Source of the DNA: Eucalyptus grandis
Lineage: Eukaryota; Streptophyta; Magnoliopsida; Myrtales; Myrtaceae
Direction: 5' to 3'
Length of the DNA: 64,000 bases
Assembly (NCBI RefSeq): GCF_016545825.1
Contig: NC_052613.1
Coordinates: 48,776,112 to 48,840,111 of the forward strand
The notes beneath the pieces were generated by a model that did no database searches, was not told the origin of the DNA, and worked only from the letters and a program-made list of their open reading frames with translations. Positions 45,343 through 58,303 of this stretch are shown here, piece by piece (positions within the stretch are counted from its first letter, which is position 1; each line of letters opens with the position of its first letter). Position numbers and translations under genes: made by a program.

Positions 45343-48300
45343 TTTGGTCCCGAGCCTATCGTGTTTTCGAAAGCTCTGAAACAGGTTATATGGAGCCAAG
45401 AAGAAGTGGAATATGAATAAACGTTGATTTAGTTTTAAGCGTTATCCCATATGTAATCATGGCAGCGATCCGCCGCCACCGTGTCAGCGAGTTCCCATGT
45501 TGTCGTTCCTCCTCTGCAACTCGGCGGGGAGGTCGTGACCTCGGGCGGCCTCAAACCCATGGTCAAGGACTGCCGACATGAGGTCTTCTACTTATAAGTG
45601 AATTTTTACTTTATGAAATACCCCATTGCTGGTCGCTTCCTCCTCTATGGTGTTCATGATTGAATTTGATTATCCATATACAAATTCCTCATGTAAAATG
45701 AAAGAGCTCCACAAGATACGTACGTCCAATTGTGTCAAAAGATCTTGACAATGAAGTGAATTGTTTCGTATAATTTTACTTCAATATCGCAATTCATTCA
45801 CAACATATTTATGTAAAACAAGGTCTCATGGTATACCGGTTTGAGCTCTAATATTGAATTTTGCCGAGGACGCTAGACAAGTCACCAACTGATCTTAGGG
45901 TGATGCAATGCTTAATGGTATTGATTTTGATGTTGACGGAAGCACGTCCAAACATGGGGATGACCATGCTCGCTGCTTATCTGCATATAGTGGCAGAGGG
46001 AATGAGGTCCGCACCTCGTCCATGCCCTAAAAACAATCGCAACGACATCAGCAATTCCCAGAATATCCTCCAAATTTGCATTCTTCTCCAATCCATTAAC
46101 TCTTTGCGCGCTATCTCAATCGAGGTCCAACCCTAGCCTCCAATGTCACACCACGGTTGTTGCCGCGTCATGTTTGTCCACGCCGGCCGGGCAACAAAAG
46201 ACTCTGGTGCAAGACAGCATCAGGATTGGATTCTTAAGAGAACCAATCGTAACAGTTTGAGGACGTTCGATCTCTTGAATCCTTTGTCCAGAAGTCTGTA
46301 ATCATAAAATAGCAAGTGACCGCCATTAATGCTCTCAAATGCTTCGCTTCCCTTCCATGTTGTTCGAGAGAAATCAGAAACGACGTTGTATTCACGTGTT
46401 TGGGGGCAGTGTCTCACAACCATTTAGGAGAGAGAACAATTAAAATGGTAGCCTCAGATTCTTACTCACATGACATGAGCGGATCTAAATGAGACACTCG
46501 ATTGCATAACTTTAGCAAGTTTCAAGACGTTATACTATGATACGAAAGTTCATGACTCGATCATATTTTTAAGGGCAATAAAAATATTAAGGTTTCTAAT
46601 TCACTTTATCCACATATTTTATTAAACCGTAAAAATAAGAATAAAAGCACTTTCTCGGTTACACAATTCCACGTCTAAATACGAGAGGAATATTGATGAA
46701 GTAAGCCTAGCTGAAAACTTATATGGCACCGCTCGAATGAAAACCGCTCTATTGCCTTTTATCGGTACTGTTTCCGCTTATAATATACAATTATTACCTC
46801 CTCCTCCTCGTCTTTATTACATAACCACTAAAATGGTGTTACCAGTTTCAGGTCTTTTTGGGGGATGTTTGCTCGTGGATGTTTCTGGCCTTCACTGCCT
46901 CGGTTTTTAATTTAATATGGCCCGAGTTTGCACTAGTCCACCTGGTCTTAGAATCCAGAACACTCATCCTAACCCTAAAACGGCCTCACCAATTAAAATC
47001 ATTTGTCGCAAATTGAAGTTCGCGTCTTCATCCTTTTTCCTTTTGGGCCGATTTTCTCAATAAGGCCAATTTTGCATTAGCTCAGTGGGTTTATAACTCG
47101 AATACCCTTATGTCTCTGGAAGTATAGAGAATTTAGTTCAGTGAGTTTATCCTTGTTGCTTTTTCAATTTTCTTAAGGGTAAACCTCCCAAAACACAGCT
47201 TGGGAAATTTATCTTGCACGCTAAAAATTATCTTCTCAGTGAACTAAATATAAATTTTTATAATGTCACATGCATATCGTGAATATTCTGTACCTAATTT
47301 TTATAAAGTCCAACTTCAAAGAAGTCACAATTTAAAAACTTATAATACAATAAACAAAGCCATCATCTAAACCCTACTTCAAAGCCCTCTCTCCTTTCTA
47401 ATCGCCTTACATAAGACCCCAATGCATTAGTTTTCCAAAGTTTTGATCCAAAAGGATTAAAAAGAATATGCGAGTTGATCAGCTTGTCCTAAAGAGATGA
47501 AGTTTGCGTTTAAAAGGTACCTTTATCAGATTACTTTAATGAATGAAACTTAGTCAACTTTGAGCTTTTCCAAATAATATAAACAGCCCGAAAAAGAGCT
47601 TTTTGGCCGTCAAAATTGTGATTAGGACGAAAAAAGGGAAGAAGAAATGATTGAAGAAGGGCAAATACGATGGACTTGCAAGGCTGCAACGAGTTAATAA
47701 ATCATATGAAATTTGACCGCGAAAAGAATGCGAGATAACGTGATAACTTCACATATCTCAATCTAAATCTCTAAAGGTGACAACTGGACATCTCAGAAAT
47801 GCACCTTAAAAACCTACCATTGAAACCAATCCTAGGATTTACGCAATTGATTAAAACGTTAGGGAATTTTCAATGCAAAAACTAGATGTCATGTGCTCAA
47901 ATTCCACTAATTATGTAGAAATCGCTCTGGATTAGAAGGCTATTGCACTGGTCAAAGACATTAACCTAATCGATTTACCGGTCCTGTGAAATGTTCAATG
48001 AATCGTCGGGTCTTCCTAACTGTCTCAGATTAGGAGATAATGAAAGAAATGCACCTCTCCATGTAAGGTGAGTAATTCACTACATGAAAAAGAAAGCCAT
48101 AGAATCATTTCCCAGTGATTTTGAATAAAGAGGCCCATCACTTTCCCTTTCTCCATTTTCTTCCTCGTAATCATACAGAAATCTTCTTTTTCCACAGAAC
48201 ATATAATATTCTTAATTTATTCAAGAACGTGGCAAGGAATGCGTTTCTCTTTCTCCAAAGTCGTGAGAAACGTGATCGAGGAACTCTATTAAAATTACAT

Positions 48301-48344
48301 AAGTAGTAGACTTGGCTGGCTTTGTATGTGTGCGAAAATGGTTG
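45343..48344. other. 3' flank of copy B, no supported gene
   Basis: Matches 8685-11122 and 12387-12964 of A, without the Harbinger element; the empty TAA site is at 47772-47774. The 91-codon frame at 45861-46136 is the counterpart of 9204-9479. Confidence 0.55.
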
Positions 48345-49160
48345 AATAACTTGGGCTCAAAATTCAATTCATTTTACGAAAAATATAGCGTTCTAAAAAA
48401 TATATCTCAAAAGTCATTTTTCAAAAAAATCACTATATTTTTTTGTATTAAGTTGAAACTTGAAAATTAGTTAGAAAATATATTTCATTATTCGGTAAAT
48501 AAAATCTTTTCCTCCATACACCAATGTCAATAGTTTTTATTATTATATTTTTTTATTCTTTTTCTTCTTCTTTTTTTTTCCTTTTCTTTCTTCTTCTTTT
48601 TCCTCTTCATTGGCCGATCGCCAGTCACAGGCGAGCTCGAGCCTCACTAGATCCAACCATTGAGGTAAGGCTCTAGGGACCTCAAGCAAGACTTTGGGGA
48701 CCTCAAGTGAGATTCAAGCTTCCCTGGGTGGTTGGATCTAGTAGGACTCGAGCTCATTGGTGTTGGGCGAGTTCAACCTCGTCATAGGCCGGCGAGGCTC
48801 TAGCTCGCTTGTGTCCAATCATCAACCACCACCATGATCGCCGATCGCCGATGAAGAAGAAAAAGAAAAGGAAAAAATAGAAAAATAATAATAAATTGAT
48901 TTTAAAAATTAAATAAAAATAAAAAAATAAAAGGAAAATATATTTAATGAAAGAAAGTGAGGTGAAAGAAGGCATGTAAAATGTTTTCCTCTTTCTTAAA
49001 AATGGAAAATATTTTCTTCTATCTTAGAACACTTTCTTCCTTTCATGGAAAATATTTTCCCTAATTAATTCATTTTCCGTTTAACAAACATAGAAAACCT
49101 GGAAAACGCTTTCCTAAAAGTTATTTTATGTGAAATGAATGTAGTCTTGGTGAAAAAAAT
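48345..49160. mobile_element. Foldback/MITE-like element with a GC-rich core (B copy)
   Basis: Orthologous to 12965-13735. The core at 48607-48855 keeps the GC-rich 'gcgagctcgagcctc' motifs but differs from A by several indels and substitutions, more than the surrounding duplicon. Confidence 0.45.
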
Positions 49161-52100
49161 GTCAAACTTTTCGGTCATTCAAACAATGAAAAGGGGAATC
49201 CCGTTGCAGGCAATAACATTACTTGGAATGAGAGAATCCATTTCAGGTTTCCTCGAACAAGGAAAGGTCGAAGGGCGCTCCTTCTCTCGACCTAACTCGT
49301 GAAGCTTTTTCACCAATGAATTGATCGGTTTAGTCTAGCTATTGAAATATCTCTATACAATGTCAATAAATGTTTTGTACCGAATGAATGCGTCTGAAAA
49401 AAATTAGAACTATCTAAAGGGAGCTACTAATCGGCCTTTTGAACTCATGCATGACTGGCTTAGTGAAATACATTTATGTTTTTTCTTTCAACTTTCTTGT
49501 GAAAATGATTTTCTATCGTTATGCAAGAACTTATAAAGGCTGAGCCAGTTTTATGCTTATATGGATATCTCCCATCAGTCGAAATTTTGACATGAGAGCT
49601 TAACTCTTCATAATTACTATCCCGTTTAAAAGAATTGAATTGTTTTTTTTTTTTTTTTCATTTGTATATATTTCTAAAGGAATTGATAAGTTTGAAATAT
49701 CATTGGTGAAAAAATTAATGATCACTTGATTTCTTAATAACTTATTGGTGCTGACACTTTTAAGGAGTTTTTTTTTTTTTTTTTTTAGTTTAGTAGTATC
49801 GCTTTTATGAAGTTCTTTACAAAAGCTTGAAATTTACCAAACTCCTATGTGAATTTACTACTCTTCATTTGAGCAACTTACCAACTTTCCCCAATTATAT
49901 CATCAACAAGTTTTGTATTATCAATTCTCAATTTAGTTAATAATATTTATTTTTAAAATAGTTTTTTATTTACCAATTTTTATTTATCTATCTAACAAAT
50001 TGTCCTAAATTTATCAACTCTTATATAAATCCATGGAACTTCTTGTGTGTGAATTGTCATTTTGCCCAATAGGTCACCAACTTTTTTTTTGTTTACCAAC
50101 TCTTTTTCGAGTTACTTACCAAAACTAAAATGATTTTCAATATAAACAACAATAATTGTATGAATCACTAGTTTGGGATGAAGTATGGTAGGGAAAATGA
50201 CCCAATCAGTCCCTAGTCTCTTGTATGGATGTTAGTTTAATCTTAAATTTTTTATTTTTATCAATATAATCTCAAACCTTTATGTAAAATTATAATGCAA
50301 TCCTTCAGGTCTATTTTCATTAGAAAATCGCCAACGTGGCGGTCTAATCATCACCGGCCTCCTACATATTACACTGTCACATTAACAATTTCTAGCAAAA
50401 ATTGGTCAAAATGACTATATTGGAATCTCACATAGAGATTTACAATTAAATTGACAAAATCAAAAAAATTTAGGATTGAATTGATATTTGTAAAATGAAC
50501 CTATAATTGATTAAATGATTTTTCCAAAATTATGTTAGGCGAGGCTGTTATTTATGGCACCTCTTGAACTTGCTGCCATGCTGGGACCGTCTGTAGAGTC
50601 CTAGAGCGACACCTTACTAGGACGTCAGTGCCTTGTTGCGTTGTCAAACTTTGAAGAGCCGTTAATTTCGGAGCCGAATATATACTTAGACCGGCCACCT
50701 CCTCCCGTTTGGTAGGAGACCCTTCATTTCCCTGTACCACGCCCCTGTGTTTCAAGGGGGAAGGCGTCGCAGGAATCCAGGTGAGGTTACCCTTGGAAAC
50801 CCTGTAAAGGATTTCTCTTGTGGCCGGGCCCCATGAGGGTTTCCTTTACTAGGACGTCAGTACCTTGTCGCATTGTCAAACTTCGAAGAGCCGTTAATTT
50901 CAGAGCCAAATATATACTTAGATTTTCGTCTCCGTACAACCAAACCAGGTCCAAAACTCACTTACCAGCCATAAATTTCAACCATCCGCATCCACCGATC
51001 TCTGACCCATTAAAACCGTATCTCCTTCGCATTTCTCATTAATCGCCAGATGCATTTTGTCTGCAACACCAACTCTGAAGAATTGGACGACTAAAATTGA
51101 TCAATGTTCTCTCCAATCGCAGAAAACCATTCAACGCCGGTCAATATTGAAGTGCCTAAACCAAGTTCTAAACCTTCCAATTTGATAACATCACAAATGA
51201 CCTGTGGCTCCCCTTTTCGTTAATTTTAGTAGGTAAATATATGGGTCATACCGATTAATGGAATTCGATAGTTAAAAGAATGGCCGGAAATCGTCGCAAG
51301 TTCATTAGTCATTAAATGCGTGATTAGAAGTTGATCGGGATTTAGGTTATCTTGAATAACTGCCTTGTTCTACACCGTCTAGGCATCATCCTCAATATTG
51401 CCCCAACAATATTTCTAATTATAACACGTCATTAATTCTGGCTAGAAATAATACCCTTAATTGAAGTAGCTCCCTAAAAAGTTTTTCTTTGTGGTAGAAC
51501 TAGTATGTTTGCCCCATGTGTCGCGTGGATTTCATACCCATAACTCTGGCTTTACATAGCAATTAAGTACTAAATATCGTAAGATTAGCAAAAAAGAGTT
51601 GTCCCGGACAATAAAAATTCCCAAAGAGAAAGATGGGCTCGACATCGAGAGAACATGTTTGATCACGATGAAAAGAAACAAAAAATTGCTCTAATTTTCC
51701 TTTTTGGACTTTTTTTTTTTGTCTCCCTTTGATTATTAATTTATTATTTACAAAAGTTCCATAGTCAGTTCCTCTTGAAATGAAAGTAATGGTTGAAATT
51801 GCACCGTCGTTTCCGAGCAATAACGGCACCCTTATGCTAGCATTTTATATAGTATTTGAATAAGTATTGTGTTGGATAAAGTTGAAATAATTTTACTCTT
51901 TATGTTATATTCTGTTGCGAGTTCCCTATAAATATCTCAAATTGCATATCATGTATGAGAGAGTCAAATTTACTTAATCATACATATAATTACTTTCAAA
52001 TTCTCAATAGAATTAATTTTACTACTTATTAATTTAGATATTCCAAAATAGATGTAGTATCCATAGCTCTATTAACTTTTTTTAAAAAAATCTTCTCTTC

Positions 52101-53752
52101 AACTTTTCTAAAAAATATTTTTTTCGTTCTCACATGTCAATATTTAGTACTTACTGTTAAGAGATTTTCCTCTGAACTTTTTTTTGCCTTGAAAAACTAT
52201 TAAGATTCATTTGAAAAAGTTAAAAAAAACTCCATTGAAATTTGATACATGTAATGCGTAAAAGTCACTTTCCATATAATGGATCAGATGGTTCATTGTG
52301 ATGTTTGCATCTATTAGATATTGCAATTAATTAGGACAACTTGGCGATATCTTCTTCTTCTTCTTTCTTTTTTCTTTTTCTTTTTTTGAATTTCCAGTTT
52401 GAGATGCATTTTCAAATTGTGAAATGAAACTTAGCTTTCGGTCTCCAATTCATCATTAAATTTAAATTTTCTTCTATTGATTTGGATAGTTCTTGGGCCC
52501 CAAGTCCAAGCGATGAGATCGAATGAAATTTTAGTTTTCCATCCTCATCACCACCGTTCTTTTACGCCCTAGTCCTACGTTTCTTACGAAGGACGCCTCT
52601 TTAAATTTTAAAATATTATGTGTTTAAGCTATTTTGTCAACCAAATTATTCCTTCCTTGATCCTTATTTGATCTCATTCCTCAACCGGTCCTCTTAACCT
52701 AAACTAATCCCGTCACTTCCTAGTTTAGCGCTACATGATTGACAAAGTTGAGACGCATGTATTATCTTATGGATTCTAAGTCTTCTATATACTTTCTAAA
52801 TACGAGTTGTAATAGTAAAATACACCACTGTTGCGATAATCATTGCCTAAGAAAGTTGCGGTTGGTTGGACTTTTAGTTCCCGAACTCACATCGCACTTG
52901 ATTTTGACAGGTAATTGTGCTAGGAGATTATGGCAACATGCTTCGACGTGACTAAGTGCGAAAGAGATTGGAAGGAAAGTTGGATAGGAGAGTTGAATCC
53001 CTAACAGATATTTAAAGACGAAAGTTGCCACGTGCACACACTGGGTACATTTTTATATTAACAAAAGAGCTAGGGGGCCAACCTAGGGATCCTTTTGGAT
53101 GTATAAGGATCCCGTTGAATGATATCATAAGGATATCGTACCCACCATGTAATATTTGGCATTGTACCATAATTATTCCACACCATCCGTGATTCGAGGA
53201 TTCAAAATTGACAAGCCAATCGCTGCACGCCCACTAAGACACCAGATTTCTCTCAATGCGAGGTACACGCTATAGACAGGGATCCCTTTCGATTGTTATT
53301 AGAAGGGTCTCGCACATGCCACCGAGAATTCGGTACCTCACCCTCACTAAGATGCCGAATTTCTCTCTATATGAGATACAGGCTGCAACTAGGCAATATA
53401 AAACGAGGAATTTAGAGGTTCACTCACGACATAAAACGAATTTGTGACCTCTTGAAAGATGGATAATTTTTTTAAATTTTGTGAATAGACGTTATTGACC
53501 TTAATAATTTTTAGTTTTTTGGTCTACGACCTTCCAGTATCCAAGGTATCCCTAACTAAATCCGGAATTGAGCATTGTTGGACTCACAAAGGGGTGGTAC
53601 TCCTACGTTGTTTGCTCCATACACGAGGCTCGAGACCTTAATATGTTTTAAAGCAATCAAACGATTGTCGAGCAATTTCACATTATCCAAGCTTTGATTG
53701 GTCATTCCCCATTATCGATATGGATCTTTTATAGTTAGGGAGTAACTACAAT
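49161..53752. other. Non-coding duplicon B DNA
   Basis: Matches 13736-18955 of A, except that about 49905-50200 is present here and replaced by the hAT relic in A. Holds the direct-repeat pair at 50614-50690 and 50846-50925. No gene is seen. Confidence 0.5.
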
Positions 53753-54747
53753 TAGGCATGCGTAAAAGAGTCGAAAACTCCTTATAACCAGATCAGACCA
53801 GCGATTTTTACTGGGATTGGTTCGGTTCCTAGTTCCAGTCGTGGAACCACCTACTTGTCCAATTGGACCAGACAAATATATATATATACACTAAATTATA
53901 GCTCTCTCAGATTCAGTATCTCTCTAGTCTTTCATGCCTTTCACTTTACTTGTCGGTCCGCAGAGTCAAATTAGAAAGAAACCCAAGTCTCCACCTCCTC
54001 TACTCCTCATCTCACTCCCATGCCTTCAACTCTCTTGCCTCATCTCGCTCTCCATTTGTCAGTCGCCTAGCCTCTTCCGGTCGTGGGCTCATCTCCGGCC
54101 CTCGCTCGTAGTTAGCCTCACCCGCCTCTTAATTGTTATTCAGTTCTTAACCCTTATACTCCTTTCTGTGTTTCCCATTATGTTAGATTTCGCAATATGC
54201 TCTCGCTGGGTCAAAATTTCAGCGCAGCTCATCCAAAAGAAGATAGCCGCTGCACTGAAACAATGAGAATTCCTAATTCCATTGCATGAATGTTGATTGC
54301 TCCAAGATTTGCGGCCACGCAATCAAGAGCTGGACCATAGAGTAGTTCGTGCTGTTCTGTTTTTTTTTTTTTTTTTTCCAAAGGTGCAAGAGAACGACCC
54401 TTAGACCCTTGGAAAAACAAGCCAGAAATGTCTAGAGGATTAGTAGGTGTGACAAATGAGACGCATGGTCTAGAGGATTGGTAGGTGTGACAAATGAGAT
54501 GCATGGATTTATAACTCAGCTAAAACCAATACTTTCACGGGGCACGAACCATTCCAAAATATATCTTGAACTAGCACATGCTTGCAGGTTTTCCTAGTAG
54601 CACTGATTCCATGGACCCATCTAACCAGTTCCTGAGTGGGTCCATGAAACCGTTGACCAGTTCCCAGTTTCAATTTTGTGAAACCGATTCTTAATGAGTT
54701 TCTGGTTCCAGGGTGGGAACCACCTACACTCAAACCGATCATCTCTA
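53753..54747. mobile_element. Probable hAT-type element (B copy)
   Basis: Orthologous to 18956-19954, with the same TAGGCATG and TAGAGATG termini; an internal T-run (about 54360-54377) is shorter than in A. Confidence 0.55.
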
Positions 54748-54918
54748 GCCACAACACATGCATTACCTAAAAATGACCAAAATGTCCTAGTATTTTGAGG
54801 AATTTATCTAGAATACTCACCCATATCCTAGTTCTTCTTCTCTTCGCCTCCCCTCATCCTCTGCCATTGTCCTGCATCGGAGTCATGTCTTCTCGGATAT
54901 GAGTGGCAACGATAGAAA

Positions 54919-55230
54919 TTGTCTGAATATGTCCCGAGTTTATGCCTGTTGAATAAAATCCAAGCCGAAATTAAATTACCGGAAGTCCAGCGTATATTCT
55001 CAGATCACCGAATGTGGATTCCTCAAATAGGAAAGTCCATATTGGACTTGGATTATCGTTTGACCTCTAAGGACGAGTTTGAATTTTGGTCTGAACTAAA
55101 CAAGAAAAAGGAAATATACGAATCTTTACTCGAGTCAGTCCAGGAAATTAAAAGGGAAACGACCAACTTAAATTTTCGAGCGCGTGCACACATATCTTGC
55201 AAGTTGAATTTAAGTGCCAAAGCCAATTAA
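54919..55230 (+). CDS. Hypothetical short open frame (B copy)
   Basis: Counterpart of 20126-20449. The first 85 or so codons are the same; a one-base shorter AAAAGGG run near 55157 then changes frame and gives a different C-terminus. No known family; low support as a gene. Confidence 0.22.
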   Translation: MSEYVPSLCLLNKIQAEIKLPEVQRIFSDHRMWIPQIGKSILDLDYRLTSKDEFEFWSELNKKKEIYESLLESVQEIKRETTNLNFRARAHISCKLNLSAKAN

Positions 55231-55754
55231 ATCTTGTGTAAGATTTGTTTAATTTCTTTGGAAGATTGAAAAATTATTTCGTGAGGAATTATAAGGCTAA
55301 ACAGTAAATTATTAAATGCAATTGATACTTGGTAAATATTGAAAGTGTCCAAGTGAATTGAGTATGACTATAATTTTCATTGTATTACTTGATTTATAAT
55401 GTTATCATTTACTGCTCTCTCCATAAATATAGGTTATCTTGATCGAATAACATAAATTTGATATCCAATTTATTTTCTTGTTCTATTGTTCTACTGCTTG
55501 AGTTGATGCTGGTACCATGGAGAAAATTTGTGCTTTGCTAGGAATTTTGTTTGTGTGGGTCACAATTGCTAGACACACAGCAATTTATGCAAACCCGCCG
55601 CTCACATAAAGAAAGGAAGAAGTTTCCTTCAATGAAGGATTTCGAAAACATAGGGTTTTCTTTCTCAAAATGAAGAAGTTCCAGCCACAAGGTCATGGTA
55701 CTAACATGGGGCAAAGGTGAATTATTTCGATAGACTGACCGTGTTAACATAGAC

Positions 55755-56590
55755 AAATGAGGGAAATAAAAAAAAAGTCATAAATCTATTATATGGCAAC
55801 CAATTTAGTCTTAAATCTTTAATTGTGCCAATTAAACCCCAAACCTTTTGACAACTTGCCGATTTAGTCCTAAACTTTAAATCATGCTAATTTAGTCCTA
55901 AACCTTTGGATGATTTGCCAATTTAGTCATTCTATCCAATTTTGGCTAGAAATTGCTAACGTGACAGTATAGCTAGCGACAAATGTCCTACGTGGCATGA
56001 CTAGCGATGACATTGACAATTTTTGCAATTGTTTAAATTTTACAAATCATTTTTCTTTACTTTCCTTTTATTATTTTTTCTATTTCCCTCCATCAAGCCT
56101 CATCAATAGCTAGCAGATGTGGCCTTAGGTGGAGGTAGGCCTCACCTAACTTGCCCTAGTCACAAGTGTCCCTCACTTGAGGCCAACAAGGGCAGCCTTC
56201 ACCGAAGAGTAACAACATCACCAGTCATCAAAGAGGCCTGGCAATGGCCAGCAAAGGGAAAAGAAAAAGCAAAGAGGATTTTTTTAAAAAAAAAAAATCA
56301 TAAACAAAAATTGCAAAAATTATCCATGTCAATGTCGTCGTCTTTATACAGGACAATTGATGCTTCCTAGACTATTAGTCAGTGATTTTTAGTCAAAATT
56401 GATTGGAATGAGTAAATTGACAAATTGTTAAAAGGTTTAGGACTAAGTTGGTAAATTATCAAAATGTTTAGAACCGAAATTGTATAATTGAACTATTTAT
56501 GACTAAACACGCAAATTGTCGAAATATTCAGTATTAAATTATTATAATTGAAAAGTTTAGGATTGAATTCGTCATCGTACAATAGGTTTA
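55755..56590. mobile_element. TIR element with about 200 bp inverted arms (B copy)
   Basis: Orthologous to 20960-21800, with the same 'tttagtcctaaac' arms and the AAAG-rich centre slightly rearranged by homopolymer changes. Confidence 0.5.
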
Positions 56591-57507
56591 GAATTTTTTG
56601 AATGATCATCTCGACAAGTACGAGGTTACATAGTAGGTGAGTTACCACGACAATGTTACGACCCCAAAAAGACAATATCAATGTGCTGTTTAACGCTAAA
56701 GTTCTCGAGACTTCTTAGATGTTCCACTTCTTGGAACCAGCTTTTAGCCATGTAAGGCTGTATCAAATGCTTTCCTACGTTGGACCCCATAAATATAAAT
56801 ATATATGCTTTTCTACGTCGCCAAAGAACAAAACCTTGTTCCTGAGGATACTGTCACATTGGAATCTTAACCTTGGACCAGGACGAATGTTGTGACCTTA
56901 TTCGAAACGGGGAACTTGGGGACTCGTTGCTTTTGGAACGACACGCATTCCCTTGGAACGTGGGGCCGGCCGTTCTGAGTTTTCACAGCGAAGCGGACGA
57001 ATTAACGACTCGAGAAATTGGTTGGGAGAAGCTCCGAAGTTTGTCCTTGGCGCGTTGTGGATACGTGTTCTCCCCTTTTGGTTTTATCGAATGCATATTT
57101 AAATGGGAACGTCTTTGGATCAAAGTAAATCTTGTTTATCACTTCAATTACAATGCGGGTTGATTCACTCATCCTGTGGAGAATCCTAGGTTCGATACGA
57201 GCATCACATTCGTCGGCCTTTGGCTGATAGTAGTAGTCTTTTTGGGAGTTGAAAGAAACAGCTTCATCGGCTCACAAGAGCCAAGCCTTGTGTGAAAATA
57301 TTCCCCCTTCTACCGTGTATCTCTCGATCTCAAAGGCTCACTTAGATAAATGCAAACGTGTGCTCTTAAGACTATCTGTTGAAGTGATTTCATAGTCATT
57401 GCCATTGGCAAGAGATGAAGAAAGAATATACCATTCCTTTCGTGACCGTAGAATTAAAGTAGACTCTACACAAGCAATGCGGCTACAAGCCGACCCTTAA
57501 TTACAGC

Positions 57508-57828
57508 CCATATTCACTCTAAAGTTTCAACATTTAATATAAGGGAAAAAAAAAACATATTTCCATGATCTAGATGAATAACATTATGTTGATTCAATAA
57601 CCGAATGCCCGTTCATGAACCAAATAAATATTAGACTCTTCAAGACATTAATCCGATAATATGTGTCATTAGTATATATCTCATTGGATGTTCTTGATAA
57701 ATGTCCTTAAGGCACTTAATTCGGGAAACTATTGATGACTCTCTCTAAACTAGCACAACTTAATAAAAAAGAAATGTAAATATTAAAGAGTGCCTCTTGA
57801 GCACTTGTTAAATTCACCATTTGAAGTA
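57508..57828. other. Junction between duplicon B and unit C
   Basis: About 320 bp of AT-rich DNA that would follow duplicon A if the N gap were sequence-continuous with B. No gene. It ends where homology to the dioxygenase upstream region begins ('gtgacttcgttaagatg'). Confidence 0.55.
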
Positions 57829-58303
57829 AGTGACTTCGTTAAGATGAATGATTTTTTTTCATTTTCAAGGTGTCTCAAATATTTTTATTTTTACAATATA
57901 GTGAGTCGGGTAAATCCCTCGTGGAATTTGTAATAATCTCGAAATTAGGCATTTACTTAATAAGAAACGAGTGCAGCCGAGCCTCCAAGAAGCGGACACT
58001 TGGCTCATTAGCCGGGGCTCGGCTAAACCCCCAAACGATTACGTCTCCCTCGCAAGACGACGCCCCCAAGAATCTTCGACATGTCGTGCCATTCATTGTC
58101 TTGATTCCAGATCATGATCACGATCATCATAAACGACGCCCGTTAATAATTACTTAAAATTCGTAATTGAATTCAACTACCCTGTATAAATACGTCACCA
58201 CCCCAGTATCAGACTCCATCGAAACACAACCCAGCAAAGGAGTTCAACCCTCGAGAGAGAGAGAGAGATTTTAAGTGCGATAGCATACCAAATCTTTACG
58301 GCA
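57829..58303 (+). promoter_or_regulatory. Upstream region of dioxygenase copy C
   Basis: Clearly homologous to 5995-6496 of A but more diverged. TATA box TATAAATA at 58185-58192. The GA tract is short (58253-58268). Homology begins just upstream of the same 'gacttcgttaagatgaa' block. Confidence 0.6.

Larger units (their letters stand above)
42390..57507. repeat. Duplicon B, second copy of 1-22720
   Basis: Collinear with duplicon A from the window's left edge to the N gap, same orientation, with few differences per kilobase over most of its length. A has three major extra blocks relative to B: the copia element (218-5943), the Harbinger element (11123-12383) and the hAT relic (14513-15415, where B keeps about 290 bp that A lost). 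Other differences are mostly homopolymer lengths and single bases. B continues past A's end without a break. Confidence 0.9.
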
